From: Ciona intestinalis
Lineage: Eukaryota > Chordata > Ascidiacea > Phlebobranchia > Cionidae
Direction: 5' to 3'
Assembly (NCBI RefSeq): GCF_000224145.3
Contig: NC_020168.2
Location: 1,501,610 to 1,565,609, forward strand
Length of the DNA stretch: 64,000 nucleotides
Shown here: piece by piece, positions 27,901 through 39,300 of the stretch
Layout of the letters: each line of letters opens with the position of its first letter
How positions within the stretch are numbered: position 1 is the stretch's first letter
The notes under the pieces: generated by a model
The model's input: only the letters and a program-made list of their open reading frames with translations
Databases searched by the model: none
What the model was told of the DNA's origin: nothing
Made by a program: the position numbers and the translations under genes

Positions 27901-30003
27901 TTTTTAGTTTGCGTGTGCGGACGATTAAACTAGTTTCATAGCTTCATAAAACAACCGTGAATATTTCGTACAGTTTGATTTTGTCTCATAAAACTAGTTT
28001 TAGTTTTGTAAAAAAAACACTGAAATACAGGCAAAAAGAAAACAGGCAGGGCGGGTCAATATGACTTTAATTTGAAATGAAAACAACAAAAAAATATCAG
28101 TTTAACGTTATATATATAAAGTTTACATGGCAAAGAAACTGGCACAGCCTGTTAAACTCGGTAGGTTAACTACAAGTTGTAGAATATTGCTAATGATTGA
28201 AAATAAATATATTTCAATTTAGAGTCCAATCTTCCCCCACATTGTAGTTCTGCAAGTTTTCATTATACCTCAGGGGATTTCAACTATAAGAACTGATATA
28301 ATACCAAGTGATATTTGAAAATAGCCTATATTCAAATTTGGTNNNNNNNNNNNNNNNNNNNNNNNNNNNNNNNNNNNNNNNNNNNNNNNNNNCGTGTTAT
28401 TTACGTATATTCCTATTTATAAATACACTTAATAATCAAAATTAACAATGATTTTAAACTGTCCCATCTTATCCTGTGTGTTTTCGAATTTGTAAAATTT
28501 CACCTGTTGTGCGGATCGCTAAATAACTCATCGTGTGTTTTATTTTATTTTATTAAATTAGTGTCAATTAATAAAAGAATGATAGTACTAATTCGTGGTA
28601 TTACCCCAAATCCGTCATCTATTTTGATTTTGGTAATATTTGGCAATATGTGCTTAAGTGTCCTATCTTCCCCCATTGTACTACATCTTTGTTGTTGTTT
28701 TATCTCAAATTCAAATCATATTGATCCCTGCATGTTTTCCTCATGTTTATATCTTAGTTGTTTTTACAAAACTAAAACTAGTTTTATGAGACAAAATCAA
28801 ATTGTACGAAATATTCAAGGTTATTTTTATAAAGTTATAAAATTAGTTTAATCGTACACACTCGCAAAACAAGTTCCAACGGCTTTACTATGACTAAGCG
28901 AGCATTCAAAGTTAGCACCTTAATGTTTCGGATTTTTTACCTGTCCAAAATATATAGAATCTATTTTTTAATATTTAAAAATAGTAACCAGCTTTGACGC
29001 TTTTTATAAAGTCGTGATAACACTGTCAAACAATTCTGTAACATTATTTTTCTTATTGTTAATAAATGTGGGTCCGTAAAACGAAAATTAGAACAACGGT
29101 TCGTCTGACAAAATGTCCCATCTTCCCCCACCCCACTATATTCCAAATCCAACATTATATAATAAACTTAAACATATTAAGCTAACGTTATCCGGTGTCT
29201 TTGTACTATACGTGAATGAACCAGTTCGTCCAACCAATAAAAAAGTGTGTGCTTATTAATTGCGACCAAGGCAGCATGAATTGATAAAAGTAACGTCTTT
29301 AATCTCGCGTGCCGGGCCTCGACAGTTGTTATAACACAGATGGTCTATATTTCTTACACGTCGAAGCGAAACTTACCTGTACACCGATCTATAATATTGA
29401 GCACATAGAAGACTTTTACTTTGAAAATTCTCGTAATAGAGATTCGGATTGGTCATACTTAAAAGTAAGACTGCATAACAAGCTTTCTTTTACATTAATC
29501 ACACATTTGCTTTACCGCTCAATAGGCCTCATACGCTTCGAGATTATGTATTTACTCAGGTCAGGTTCTGTTTAACGCAGATCAGTATGCTGCTTCACTC
29601 ACAATTAAATCCACTCCCAAACAATCCGCCCTAAACTTTAAAGAGCAGCTGTTTTATTGCCAGCTATACAAATAAACTTTGCAAAACAATCATCCGCTGC
29701 TTGATTTAATCATATCTCTCCACCCCACCACAAACTAAAGCGACTCAAGTTTTCTGACCACAACCAAAACAAAAGCGTATCTGTTGACGCACTATACACT
29801 GTTTATTATACCGTGCAGACAATATATTTTATTTTTGGTGAAATAAATGTTTAGATAAAAGGCTTGAGACCGTATTATTTACCAAAACATTGAAACCAAA
29901 ATCAGCTAACTTACCTTCTGAAGCTTAGATCACTAGAAACTTCGCTCGGCGCATTGTGCTGCTGTCTGATAAGATGACTAGAATGGGTTGAACTGATATC
30001 CAT
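12964..30003 (-). CDS. EF-hand/WD40 repeat protein, WDR49/EFCAB8 type
   Basis: Twenty minus-strand exons: 29915-30003, 25824-25948, 25492-25634, 24980-25126, 21809-21916, 21089-21275, 20727-20911, 18327-18653, 17717-17908, 17324-17417, 16852-17018, 16382-16546, 15087-15239, 14978-15028, 14635-14771, 14426-14565, 14030-14175, 13483-13703, 13214-13293, 12964-13091. All phases agree and the total is 2985 nt (994 aa). The N-terminus has an EF-hand loop (DTACDGYVDWNEF) in exon 4 after a helical stretch. The rest is a run of WD40 blades, seen as VGTICVWDF, SLDHLVRIWNPY, IIKVWDIKEQ, SDDSTVSVWDI, YDGCIIVWNEE, VGELTVWDV and TDKTARLWTLEG. EF-hand followed by many WD repeats is the WDR49/EFCAB8 layout. 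WD propellers are protein-binding platforms and the EF-hand suggests Ca2+ sensing; no enzymatic role is expected. Least certain are the exon 8 start (18653), the exon 2 donor (ctcg|gtctga) and whether a small exon is missing between exons 4 and 5. Introns carry many family-A elements. Confidence 0.87.
13786..13925. repeat. dispersed repeat trace in WD40 intron
   Basis: The segment agcctggcgaggcaacggca followed by gtcgttataacaccagtggt and cacacctcgtgcttgagtta resembles traces at 9535-9690, 29303-29420 (gttgttataacacagatggt) and 54200-54545. It looks like an old SINE-like or composite repeat. No target duplication could be defined. Confidence 0.5.
15327..15905. mobile_element. family-A TIR element, medium length
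   Basis: It is bounded by tatagtagggtgaggggaag on the left and tcttccccacattactatat on the right, facing each other and flanked by TA. The ~580-bp interior differs from that of the long copies and has no coding capacity. It lies in a WD40-gene intron. Confidence 0.75.
16593..16776. mobile_element. family-A short MITE (~185 bp)
   Basis: The right end is ggtgtcccatcttttcccac followed by cctactata. The interior (tttagcacatattatc, caacggtctgtgagagtcgt) matches the short copies at 21440-21636 and 26331-26526. It lies in a WD40-gene intron. Confidence 0.8.
19080..19690. mobile_element. family-A element in reverse orientation, with palindromic insert
   Basis: It is the reverse complement of the right half of the long copies: gcgcgtcaaagccgataact at the left, aaacatgaatattttgtaca inside, and gtgtcccatctttccccaca at 19579-19601. 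A 35-bp palindrome (19257-19291) interrupts it and is listed separately. It lies in a WD40-gene intron. Confidence 0.7.
19257..19291. repeat. 35-bp palindromic insertion with 9-bp direct repeats
   Basis: The arms catggcgccctcta (19262-19275) and tagagggcgccatg (19279-19292) are perfect reverse complements around a 3-base loop. The copy of ggtataaac at 19248-19256 is repeated at 19292-19300, so the palindrome looks inserted with a 9-bp duplication into the family-A sequence, which elsewhere has no such insert (compare about 27905-27935). Its GC content is far above that of the surroundings. Confidence 0.75.
21440..21636. mobile_element. family-A short MITE (~195 bp)
   Basis: Ends are tagtagtgtgggggaagata and ggtgtccaatcttccctcaa followed by aatacta. 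Interior tttagcacataataac and caacggtctaagaaagtcgt match other short copies. It lies in a WD40-gene intron. Confidence 0.8.
21978..22165. mobile_element. family-A short MITE, diverged
   Basis: It starts tatagtagggggtaatacgg and ends gcgtcccatcacgccccctc. The interior (tttagcacataatattt, cagtggtctatgggaatcgt) aligns with the other short copies but with more changes at the ends, so it is an older copy. Confidence 0.7.
22688..24025. mobile_element. family-A long TIR element (~1.34 kb), reference copy
   Basis: The left end is tacaatgggggaagatagga and the right end aagtgtcccatcttccccca then ccctactata; both sides are flanked by TA. A third copy of the terminal motif (gtgggggaagatgggact) sits inside at about 23418, so the long form may itself be composite. 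There is no transposase open frame, so it is non-autonomous. The TA target suggests the Tc1/mariner group, an inference from the duplication only. It lies in the WD40-gene intron between exons 4 and 5. Confidence 0.85.
24415..24973. mobile_element. family-A element, left-truncated and internally deleted
   Basis: From attgttcgaacttcaactga it follows the interior of the long copies, passes an internal terminal-like motif (gttggggaagatgggacctc, about 24719), and ends at atctttccccaccctactat, immediately before WD40 exon 4. Confidence 0.75.
25968..26150. mobile_element. family-A element, left-end fragment
   Basis: It starts tagattggggaaagtgggac and continues with gcatattatttccaaaatcc and ttttggggtgataccacgaa, as in the left part of the long copies. 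No right end is seen. It lies just upstream of WD40 exon 2. Confidence 0.65.
26331..26526. mobile_element. family-A short MITE, best-preserved short copy
   Basis: The ends tatagtagggtgggggaaga and tcccatcttccccaccctac are near-perfect inverted repeats over about 25 bp. The interior carries tttagcacataatatcc and caacggtctataagagtcgt. It is about 196 bp long, flanked by TA, and non-coding. Confidence 0.88.
27619..28682. mobile_element. family-A long element nested inside another copy
   Basis: It starts tatagtagggtgggggaaga, runs in the opposite orientation to its host copy, and ends cctatcttcccccattgtac. It contains an N gap (28343-28392), so its exact length is unknown. The open frame 28507-28851 (plus) falls in repeat sequence and is not a gene. 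Confidence 0.8.
28343..28392. other. assembly gap (50 N)
   Basis: A run of N inside the nested family-A element, in the WD40-gene first intron. Confidence 0.95.
29303..29420. repeat. dispersed repeat trace
   Basis: The run cgtgccgggcctcgacagtt followed by gttataacacagatggtc resembles the repeat trace at 13786-13925. It is short and degraded and lies in intron 1 of the WD40 gene. Confidence 0.45.
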
Positions 30004-33000
30004 GACACGTCGGTTGTGCAAAAGGCAATATTTTTTTGGTTGGCACTTTTTTTACAGAAGCCTACCGAATACTATCTACTGCCTTACAAAATGTAGATTG
30101 ACTAGTCGTATACAATTCATAATGTACCCTGGCTGTTAAACTCAACTTAGAAAGTGACTATGCCAAGTGTTTACCAACCAATTAAAAGAAAGGTAATACT
30201 CAATGGAAGTGTGAGTTGCCGTGCAAGTGTCATTATAGCTACTTATGTTAGTGCGTGTCGCTTCAAAAAATATTAACTGTTCGCTGTGTAGACCAAAACC
30301 CTCTTTTCCGGTTTGTGCACTCCTTTGTTAGCGAACTAGGTGCGCAGCATGTGTTCTCTATAGCAACGCAGACACACGCTCCAACATTCGTAACGATGTT
30401 GAATAAAGGTTTATCAACAAATGCTTATCATTGTTTGCTGTAATTGTTAGGTTGAGATTAAACCGCATTGAAAGCGTTTAAGCGTCGCTTTGATTTATTG
30501 GTTACGTCGATTCAATCAAACGAAGTTACCAAACCAAACTATGGGTGAGCTTGTATTTACCTTCGCTTTATCGAAAGCTTACATTCAATGCCCGTATTTA
30601 TAGTAACAGACAAAGGTGTGCGAAAGGTGACCTTTCTTGTTACGAGTTTTAGTAACATATACCAGTATTGACATGGAACTCAAATCCACAGACATTTACC
30701 AGTTACGTCAGATGATAATTGTTTTGAATCTCCATTTTATAAGTAATGGTCGATGTACAAGTCACTGTATTAGCCTAACAAGACAACTCCGTTGAAGCCA
30801 AATGTACCGTGGGCGTATATATCGACACTATATATGATTAACGACAGCGGTCAATTGGCGTAAATAACTGTCATAATTACTTGTTACATCAATGTACATT
30901 AATTTAAAAAACACGTTTATTTCAGGTAAACATTTTATCACTTATTTCTTTATATGGAAAAATGTTTAGCAGTTTCCATAGCAACTGATAATTTGATATT
31001 TACTAGAACATCCATGAATAATTAACTAACTTGCTGTGCTCATCTGAACGAATTGAACTTCCCTCTTTACTGTAGGTTGAGAGAGACGACTCCAAATCTC
31101 TCTGAAAAGTAAATAGGAATATTTACTTTGATTGTAGACAACCTATTCATGTGACGAGTTAATGTAAATATTAAGTATATGAACGCGGTCGTATGAGGTA
31201 TACCGGCCAGACTTTTCTTCCAGTAAATATTATATAAACATTTTAAAGCTATACAGTAGAGCGGGGGAAGATGGAACACTAAAGCAAATATTACACAATA
31301 TTTTCTAACTAAAATATATAACGACTAAGGAATGATATCTCGAATTAGTAGTCATATCTTTATTAGTTGACGGCAATTCAAAAATAGATATCAAAATACA
31401 CAAGGTTTTATTTAGCGATTCGCAAAAAAAGGTTTAATTTCACCAATTTAAAAACAAACAGGATAAAACGGGAAAGTTTAAAATATTTGTTCGTTTTGAT
31501 TAATAAGTAAATTTATTATTATTGGTTATACAAGTAAAGAAAACAAAACAATAATTATTTTTGCCACAAATTGGTACTGCATTTTATATTTCGCAGAAGT
31601 TCCTATAAATTGTCTCTAATTGCCTGCAGTGACTGAATTGGAATATATTTTTAATACGTTATATCTTGTTGTTAGTACATAGCATATTTCAATAACCCCT
31701 AACTAAGGTATGAATTACTGAATTGAAAACAAACTTTTTCAAAGTTTAGCAATAAAAACCTACACAACTACAAAGTGGGGGAAGATGGGACTAAAATTTG
31801 AGATTTGTTGCACTAATAACTGTTACGATACTGGATTGTTTTAAACTCGCAAACTACAAATAATCGACAGTTTTATTATGATTCAGCCAACATTCAAAAT
31901 GAGTATCTTATTAATATGCTTTTTCGTAACCGCCTTTGTCGCGCGCTGTGCTAGTAGTGAGAACACTGTCGAATAATACTATAAGATTTGGTTTCCCTAT
32001 CATCAAATGAATATCCGTGTTTGCCCAAGTCTCCTCTTCCCCCACGCTAGTATTAAGCTCTGCGAATTAAGTCCGATTTGGCCCATCATTTACGAGTCTC
32101 ACCAGCAAAAACACATATTTGTCTCACATTTTTTCTTAGCCACGCATCATTGTCTACCGACATGAACGTAATTTGCCGCTTTCTGTTGTTTTGTGTAGCA
32201 GAAATCAGTTTTCTTCCGTGTAAATTCGACGCAGATGAAATTGAATGAGGTCTAACATCAAACGTCTGCATGCTAGTCATATTTTTTCTTAAAGATTTGA
32301 GAAATTAAATATTTGAAAAATAACCAATATATGACATTTAACAACAGATAGGCCCAATGTCTTTGACTTATCGCTTGTTTTATCTCTTCCATGTAACCAA
32401 TTACATTCGAATTTTATACGCTAACTTCATATTGCTCATTATACAACTTTGGGTTGTTGGTTACCGCTGATTCGTATATATAGGGGATATAGAAAGTAGC
32501 GAAATATCCACTAACTTTTACTGACTTCTCAATTGGTATAGCAGGCCTAAAACGTCGCGAGGTTTATCTTGGAATAAAAGAACAATACAGTTTGTTATTT
32601 TAAGCGAACAATCACCAAGTATTTCGTTTTGATTGTTAGCATTTAGGAAACGGAAACTAAATTTTATCGCCGTAATCGTAATGGATAGCACAGTTCTTAA
32701 ACTGTAAACCATGATGCCGTAGTAACGTAGTTAGTCGCAAAATTTATTGTATAGTCGGGTGGTTGGAACCGTTATCACCGTGGCCTACTAATTACATTAT
32801 TTTTATGATCGTGGCATCACCACAAAGCAGCTTTGTATAATACACTCTTGAAACACCCTGGCTTTGAAATTCAAAGTTTATTTAAAATGAATGTAGACCT
32901 CGAAAAAATAAGAGCACGAAAAATCGTGCAAGAAGGGTAAAAATAAAATAGGGACACACTACGTCACGAAATAAACGAATAGGGAAGCAACGTTTTATTG

Positions 33001-33318
33001 GTTAATAGGAATGCTGTGATCGCACAATCCAGTATCAAGGCACGCATGCGTCATGTTGCTTGGTTTGTTTTAATACACAACACAGTGATGAACATTGTGG
33101 TTCTTCTCTTTCTGGTTTGTGCATGTTATGCCATCACATGTGCAGAAAATTTTCGAACGAAATGGATAAAACACTCCCCTGTTTTAGGGGAAGCTGATAA
33201 AAGATCTTGTGGCGGTTGATTCTTATGTTGCAGAAAACAATAACAGCAGCAAAGATTGAATTGAATAAAGTTTGTATCTTTATCAGCATAAAGTGAAGTA
33301 ACAAAGTTTTTGTGTTAT
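30004..33318. other. spacer between WD40 gene and EDC4 3' end
   Basis: Both neighbours are on the minus strand, so this holds the WD40 promoter/5' UTR and the EDC4 terminator region. It contains the family-A element 31251-32053. A 64-codon minus-strand frame at 32086-32280 starts with ATG and has a protein-like look (MTSMQTFDVRPHSISSASN), but no splice or homology support. No other gene is seen. Confidence 0.4.
31251..32053. mobile_element. family-A element, diverged long copy
   Basis: The left end is atacagtagagcgggggaag and the right end tcctcttcccccacgctagt. It has the internal motif tacaaagtgggggaagatgg at about 31770. Interior similarity to the reference long copy is patchy, so this is an old copy with internal deletions. 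Confidence 0.7.
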
Positions 33319-36300
33319 TTATTTCATTAGAGATTGTGCAGCCATTGCAAGCATCTTTAGATCTTTTGAAAGGCTCGGTTTTTCGAGTGGTTCCAGCAAA
33401 CACTTGTTTAGTTTCTGAACCAGTGCACTTAGTACGCTGTGCATGTATTCTTGGGTAACCTGGTGCCGCCGATCTAAGTTCATCACAGCTTCTTGTAAAT
33501 ACCTGAAAAAAACCACATGCCTTGCTATTATGAACAAAGTAAACACCGGACATACTTACTTCAGTTTTATATCAGTCTTGGTACCAAGGTCACTAGAAAG
33601 TTGTTGAATGAGAGACAGCAGTATGGGTTGTTGCAGGGGGCAAGGAGATACTCCAAACACCACAGATGGGTCAACAGTTTCACAAACATACATGACAAGG
33701 TTAAGGTCAGATGCAGTAAGAGCCTGGAATAAACAAAATTAAGACAATTTTTAAAATAAACGAAATTAAGTCTTGTAAATAAAAAATTAAAACATAAGGG
33801 AATAAAGAAATAAAGTAGAGTGGGTGAAGATGGGACACTTAAGCACACTTTGCCCGATAATTTCAAATTCAAAATAAACGATTCAAAATAAAAAATAAAT
33901 TTTGGGTGATAACACGAATTAGTAGTCTTATTTCTTTATTAATTTATATTAAAGCACACAAAATATATTAAAACAGACAAGGAGTTTAGCGTATCGCTCA
34001 ACAGGCGTAATTTTACAAATTTGAAAACACACAAAGTAAGACGGGACAGTTTAAAATCATTGTTAATTTTGATTCTTAAGTGAGCTTATTCTTAGGAATA
34101 CATGTAAATAACATGAAATAATATTGTACGTATGCACATTACAGAATAATTAGGTATTCTAGGATATCCTTTATTTCGAATCTAGAATTTCGAATCTTTT
34201 TATATCTATAGGAAAAAATAATTTTACCCACATAAGTCAGTTTATTGACTCTTTAAAAGCAGCCATGTTGGATTATGAGCTGTAAAATAATCAAAAATTG
34301 TACTAATGGGTAATTTTTGCGTCACAAAACGTATAGCAGGCTATAAAAAGACGTTGCGAAACGTTTATTCTCCCACAAACACACAAATATTTTTTTTCAA
34401 AATTATTAATTCTCAAAAATTGTTAATATAATTTATGAGATGATGTGTGATGACGTCATTAAACAGAATACCGAATCCCGTAATAAGATTCGAATACAAA
34501 AGGATTCGAATCTCACGGATTCAAAATTCTGTAATGTGCATCCCTAATTGTACGCTTTGAAAATCAAGTTTAAACATTCATTTTCTTGCCCTACCGTAAT
34601 AGTTTTTAACATGTTACCTACATTATATTAATGTATGACACTTGGTATTGTTTGAACGACAATGGGTATTGTTCGAACATCAATTGATAAATATTGTATC
34701 ATAAGAATGTACATGAACTTGTAATAACAGAAAATTGACTAGAACTATTGATAAAGTTTACATTTTTGCTACAAATTGGGTTTCTTCTAATAAATAATTT
34801 CCCACTGCAAACGACTGAATTTCGAATATATTTTCTATATATTATCTTGTTATTACATCAGTATATTATATTTGAATTACCCTGGAGGTATTAATTATTG
34901 AATTAAAGGCAAACCTTTCGAAGTTTGGTAACAAAACCTACATAACTGTAATGTGGGGGAAGATGGGACACTAAATTGATATATATTTACATTAGCAGTA
35001 TTCTGCAACTTGTAGTTAACCTACCCAAACTAACAGGCTGTGCTAGTTCCTTTGCCATGTAAATTTTATATAACTTTAAACCAACATATTTTTATTTTTT
35101 TTACCTTAAATTAAAGTCATATTGACCCCTTTTCCTCATATTTATATCTTAAATTTTTTCTTTAACTAAAACTTGTTTTATGAAACTAAATTAAATTCTA
35201 CAAAATATTCAAGTTTTTGTTGTAACTTAATATAACTAGTATCTAGTTTAATCGTTCACATTTTCAAATTACAAAACTTGATTAGCTTTACTATGATTTA
35301 GCAAGCATTTAAAATTAACAAATTACTATTTCCAAATTTTTTACCTGTTTAAAAATACTGCTTCTATTTAGCAGACTTTTTAAATATTTAAAAACAGCAA
35401 TCAGCTTTGACAGGCTTTTATAAAGTCGTGATAATACTGTCGAATTATTCTGTAACATTACTTTATTAAATATTATTAAATAGCAGTCAGTAAAATAAAA
35501 ATTAAAAAAGTTCTGACAAAGTGTCCCATCTTTCCTCAGTTTAAAATATAACAATATACCCAGTAGGCTAACTAATAACTAATGTAAACCAAATAAATGT
35601 CTTGAAATCAATATTTAAGAAACATCTTATTATTAAAGTTTCCCTGAACCATCATCAATGCTTGGTTTGCATATAGATACATTAGAAGTTGACTATTCTT
35701 AAATGGGCATAAGAACGTAAAATGAAAATTTGTGTAAAGATGGAAATGCTCAAATGTAATCTAAAGGTACCATTAAAGTTTGTCAAAACGATACAACTTC
35801 TAAAAAAAACGCGTTAAAAAAAACCGCTGGAGTAAAAAAAATTCAGCTATTTCGACAATGCATGGGATTTCCCTTATGAAAAAAAACACTCAACTTTGAT
35901 GGTTTTTAGTTTCTACACTACTGAAAAAAAATCAAATTTTATTGTGGATTTGGTATAATGATAGCTTCTTTGTAAATATATGAAAAAAAATGTAAACTTT
36001 ATTATGTTTTAAATTTTCAATTGAACCTAGGTACATACCAAATTATACTGACTTGGCATATTTTCAAGCCTACTGTTCAACTCGAAAAACTGACTTGTTT
36101 ATAAAAAAGTTGTACATCAAGATCAGGTACTATTGAAGTATTGAGACAGAATGAAAATATAAAACATATGGAAGTCTATGTTTTACATTTTTTATATATT
36201 CTTGAAGAAGCATTCATTATACCAAAACAGAAATAAAATTTGAATTTTCGTTTTTGTTTTAGAAACTAGAAACGATCTAAGTTGAGTGAAATTTTTTTTT

Positions 36301-39300
36301 ATGGAAAATCTTATGCATTGTGCCAATTTTTACAGCAGCAGTTAAATTTGTCGCTTTGAAACTACTTTTTTTCAAAAGCTGTTTGGCATTTTGAAACTTT
36401 TTTGAAAATGGTAGCTTTAGATCACATTTGAGAATATTCATTAATACACTAACTTTAATTTTTTCGTTGGTATGCCCCTTTAAGTGTATTTCACCCAGTA
36501 AACAATGGTAACAATCACAGATTGACACTTACAGTTTGGAAAGCTGTATTAACATTTCCTTGTTGCAGCATCTTCAATATTTGTTGCTGCTGATCTAATA
36601 TACTGGGTCTATTAACCATGAGATGTGGGGAAGTCCCAACTACTGCTGCCGCTCCTAGAACACTAGCTTCAGCGCCACCTTGTGATAATTTCTCATCCAC
36701 AGTACGAGTGATGACATCACGAATGAGGTTGGTGATGACGCGACGTTGTTCAGCGAAAGTTTCCTCCTGTTTCTCTTTTAAGCGTTCCTCACATCTTAAG
36801 TGAGACAGGAATTGTAATAAGTACAATGCAGATATAATGTTGAAGAAGCTATTGACTTGCAAATATGTTTATATGACTTTTTAAAATCTGCTCTTCTTAT
36901 ACAAGCAACACAGCTTATTAAAGTAACGTTTTAAATGCCCTGTCCCGATACTTCAGGATGATAAACTAAAATAGCAGCTTTAAAAACGTTGGTTGTGCAA
37001 GCGTAGTACTAGTAAGCCTGCCAAATCCAGGCAATATCTTGCGTTTTGTTTATATTTTCAGCAAGTATCTTAGTAGTTATACACAACCTTGTAAATGCTT
37101 TTTCAATTTGGTTTGGTATATCTTTCATAACGTTGGCAATGTCTGATGTTGCTAACTTCGATGCGTTCTGCAATTCAGTACCAGCAGTGTATGCATCCTT
37201 GATCAATGTCTGCAATCTATCATTGTCTGGCTTCACACGCACCGTCATCTGCTTCTCCAGTTTTAATAACGCTGTAAAGTATTTTTTACTTAGCTGAAAA
37301 ACTTACCAGAGATTTTTACACACAACACAGCCAAAATCCCCCCCCCCAAAAATAGATATATATACATATATATATATATACATATACAAAAAAAAATTAT
37401 ATTAAAAAAACAATGTTAATGATTTAAGAGGTTTACATATATAGTGAACAGTTAGATTCTGGGTATTGTGATAATAAGCCTTCGTTAACACACATACCCC
37501 AGGTGCCCTAGTGTGCTGCACCCTAGGACTTACTCATATAGAATAAAAATAGTTAAAATCTTACTTTCTTCCATCCCCCTGTGGTAAGTCGTACTTAGTT
37601 GTTGAAACATGTTCTGGCATGATCTTTCAAATGCTGGAATTAATGTAGTGAAAAATATCTCCGGTAGTGAACCTTGTACTTGACTGTGAATGGCCTTGGC
37701 AGTTGATGTTCCAATGTGGTCGACTATATCCTGCAAAGTAAGTATATTGTAATAATATAATCACAAACTTTAGGTCAATGTGCAAAGTTTGTCTTCTTTT
37801 AAACCAGTGTTTCCCCATCTTTTTAATGGATCCTAAACCTAATTTAATAAGGGCTGATGCATCAACCTACCCCTATTACAGATGTAAAGAGGATTATATA
37901 TTTATATATGAGACTGAAGGGCCCAACGAAGTTTTTTGGACTAATATTATCACATTTTGGCATATCTTAGTACAACTGCCCTGATTTACTCTCAGCACCA
38001 CTAAATCACGCATTACATAGCAAGCGGCACCCCTTCATAGTTGCAAACACCCCCAGCAAATCACGGTCACCCACTTCGTCAACCACTATTTGCCGAAGTT
38101 GTAAAAGCTCGGGCTCGCAGGGTGCCTAGCACTAATGTAAAGCTTAGCAATAACTCCAAGCTCTAATGATGACACGCGAATACGTTCCATGTTTGGTAAA
38201 AAAGCAGGGCTAATCAAAATCACACACAGCATTTAGTTTGCTGTTAAGAGACGACATGTTTCGTAATTCCCAGTGTTGCAAGATGTAAAACTCATATAAA
38301 AAAATTTAATCAAACATTTTTATGATTCCTACGGTAGTTTTTATTATTACAATATAAAAAAGATTTAGAATTTGTTGCCTTTTATCAAAAAATCAGATAT
38401 GGAAATTTGAAAAACGCCAGTCAAGTGAACCGATTCAAAAATCTTTTTGTTGCAAAGCGTAAAATTCAACAAATTTTTATTCAAACCTAATTGTTACACT
38501 AGTTTTTATTATTTAAAAAAAAAGCTTCAAATTTTTTACTTTCTTTTAAAAAATGGATATGGAAACACTGGTTACCTGTAGCTCACTGTTGCGAGTCATT
38601 ACTTGCCCAAACACAAAACCAAAGCAGCTGACTGTCATTTAGTTGCTTTACTTTTTTCATTTTTATTATTTTTCCTTCCCGTGTGCAACATTATAGCAAT
38701 ACCATTGCGGGGCCCTATTTTTCAGCCGATGGTCATAAAAGGAGACGCCAAAAAATAAACCTAACAGCTTGTACCTTAGAACGTAAAACTTTTGGAATGT
38801 TTTCTCTGAGAATCACATCGGTTGCTGTGAGTTTCTGACTCACAATGTTTGTTAAATCTCCCTTCACCGACTCCAATGTTTGGTTCATTCCTGAAGTAAA
38901 TTATTGTTTATTGCTATTGCTTCAAATTGTTAAATATTTTTAGCAGAATCATCTTTTTGTACAAGATTTTGGTTATTTAAAAAAAAATGATTCATAGGAT
39001 GCACAAACATGAAACAATCGAACAACTTTAAAATATCATACCAGGCAGGATTGTTCTTTTAATTTCGGATTTAATTATACGGTCGATTTTTCCAGCAGTT
39101 GCTTCAGTAACACCAGACTGCATCAACTTGAAATCAGTCGATAATTTCTTCTGATTCTCTGAAACTGCTCTGACAGCCTTATCGAGTTTGTCAACTGAAA
39201 ATACAATAAGCAATGTTTTGCATTATTTACATTTAACATTTTTGTATTTGTAGTTTTTTATTAATTGTTGCTACAGTAGTTACAACAACATTCTACTCTT

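Larger units (their letters stand above)
26951..29143. mobile_element. family-A long element split by a nested copy
   Basis: The left half (26951-27618) starts gaataggggaatatgggaca and follows the reference long copy up to the stretch before its poly-T/atctcaa segment. The right half resumes at about 28683 (tgttgttttatctcaaattc) and ends tcccatcttcccccacccca at 29142. Between the halves lies the complete copy 27619-28682. The outer element therefore inserted first. Confidence 0.8.

Noticed and set aside
28507..28851. 114-codon plus-strand open frame
   Set aside because: Entirely inside the nested family-A element; not conserved as a frame in other copies.
32086..32280. 64-codon minus-strand frame between the WD40 gene and EDC4
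   Set aside because: It has an ATG and a plausible composition, but no acceptor, donor or recognisable family; too weak to call a gene.
33134..33553. 139-codon minus-strand frame overlapping the last EDC4 exon
   Set aside because: It is the wrong frame of the EDC4 terminal exon, which is fixed by the conserved YLQEAVMNLD sequence.
37361..37385. Short tatatatacata run, and similar runs at 53145-53225 and 61602-61617
   Set aside because: Ordinary AT microsatellites without further structure.
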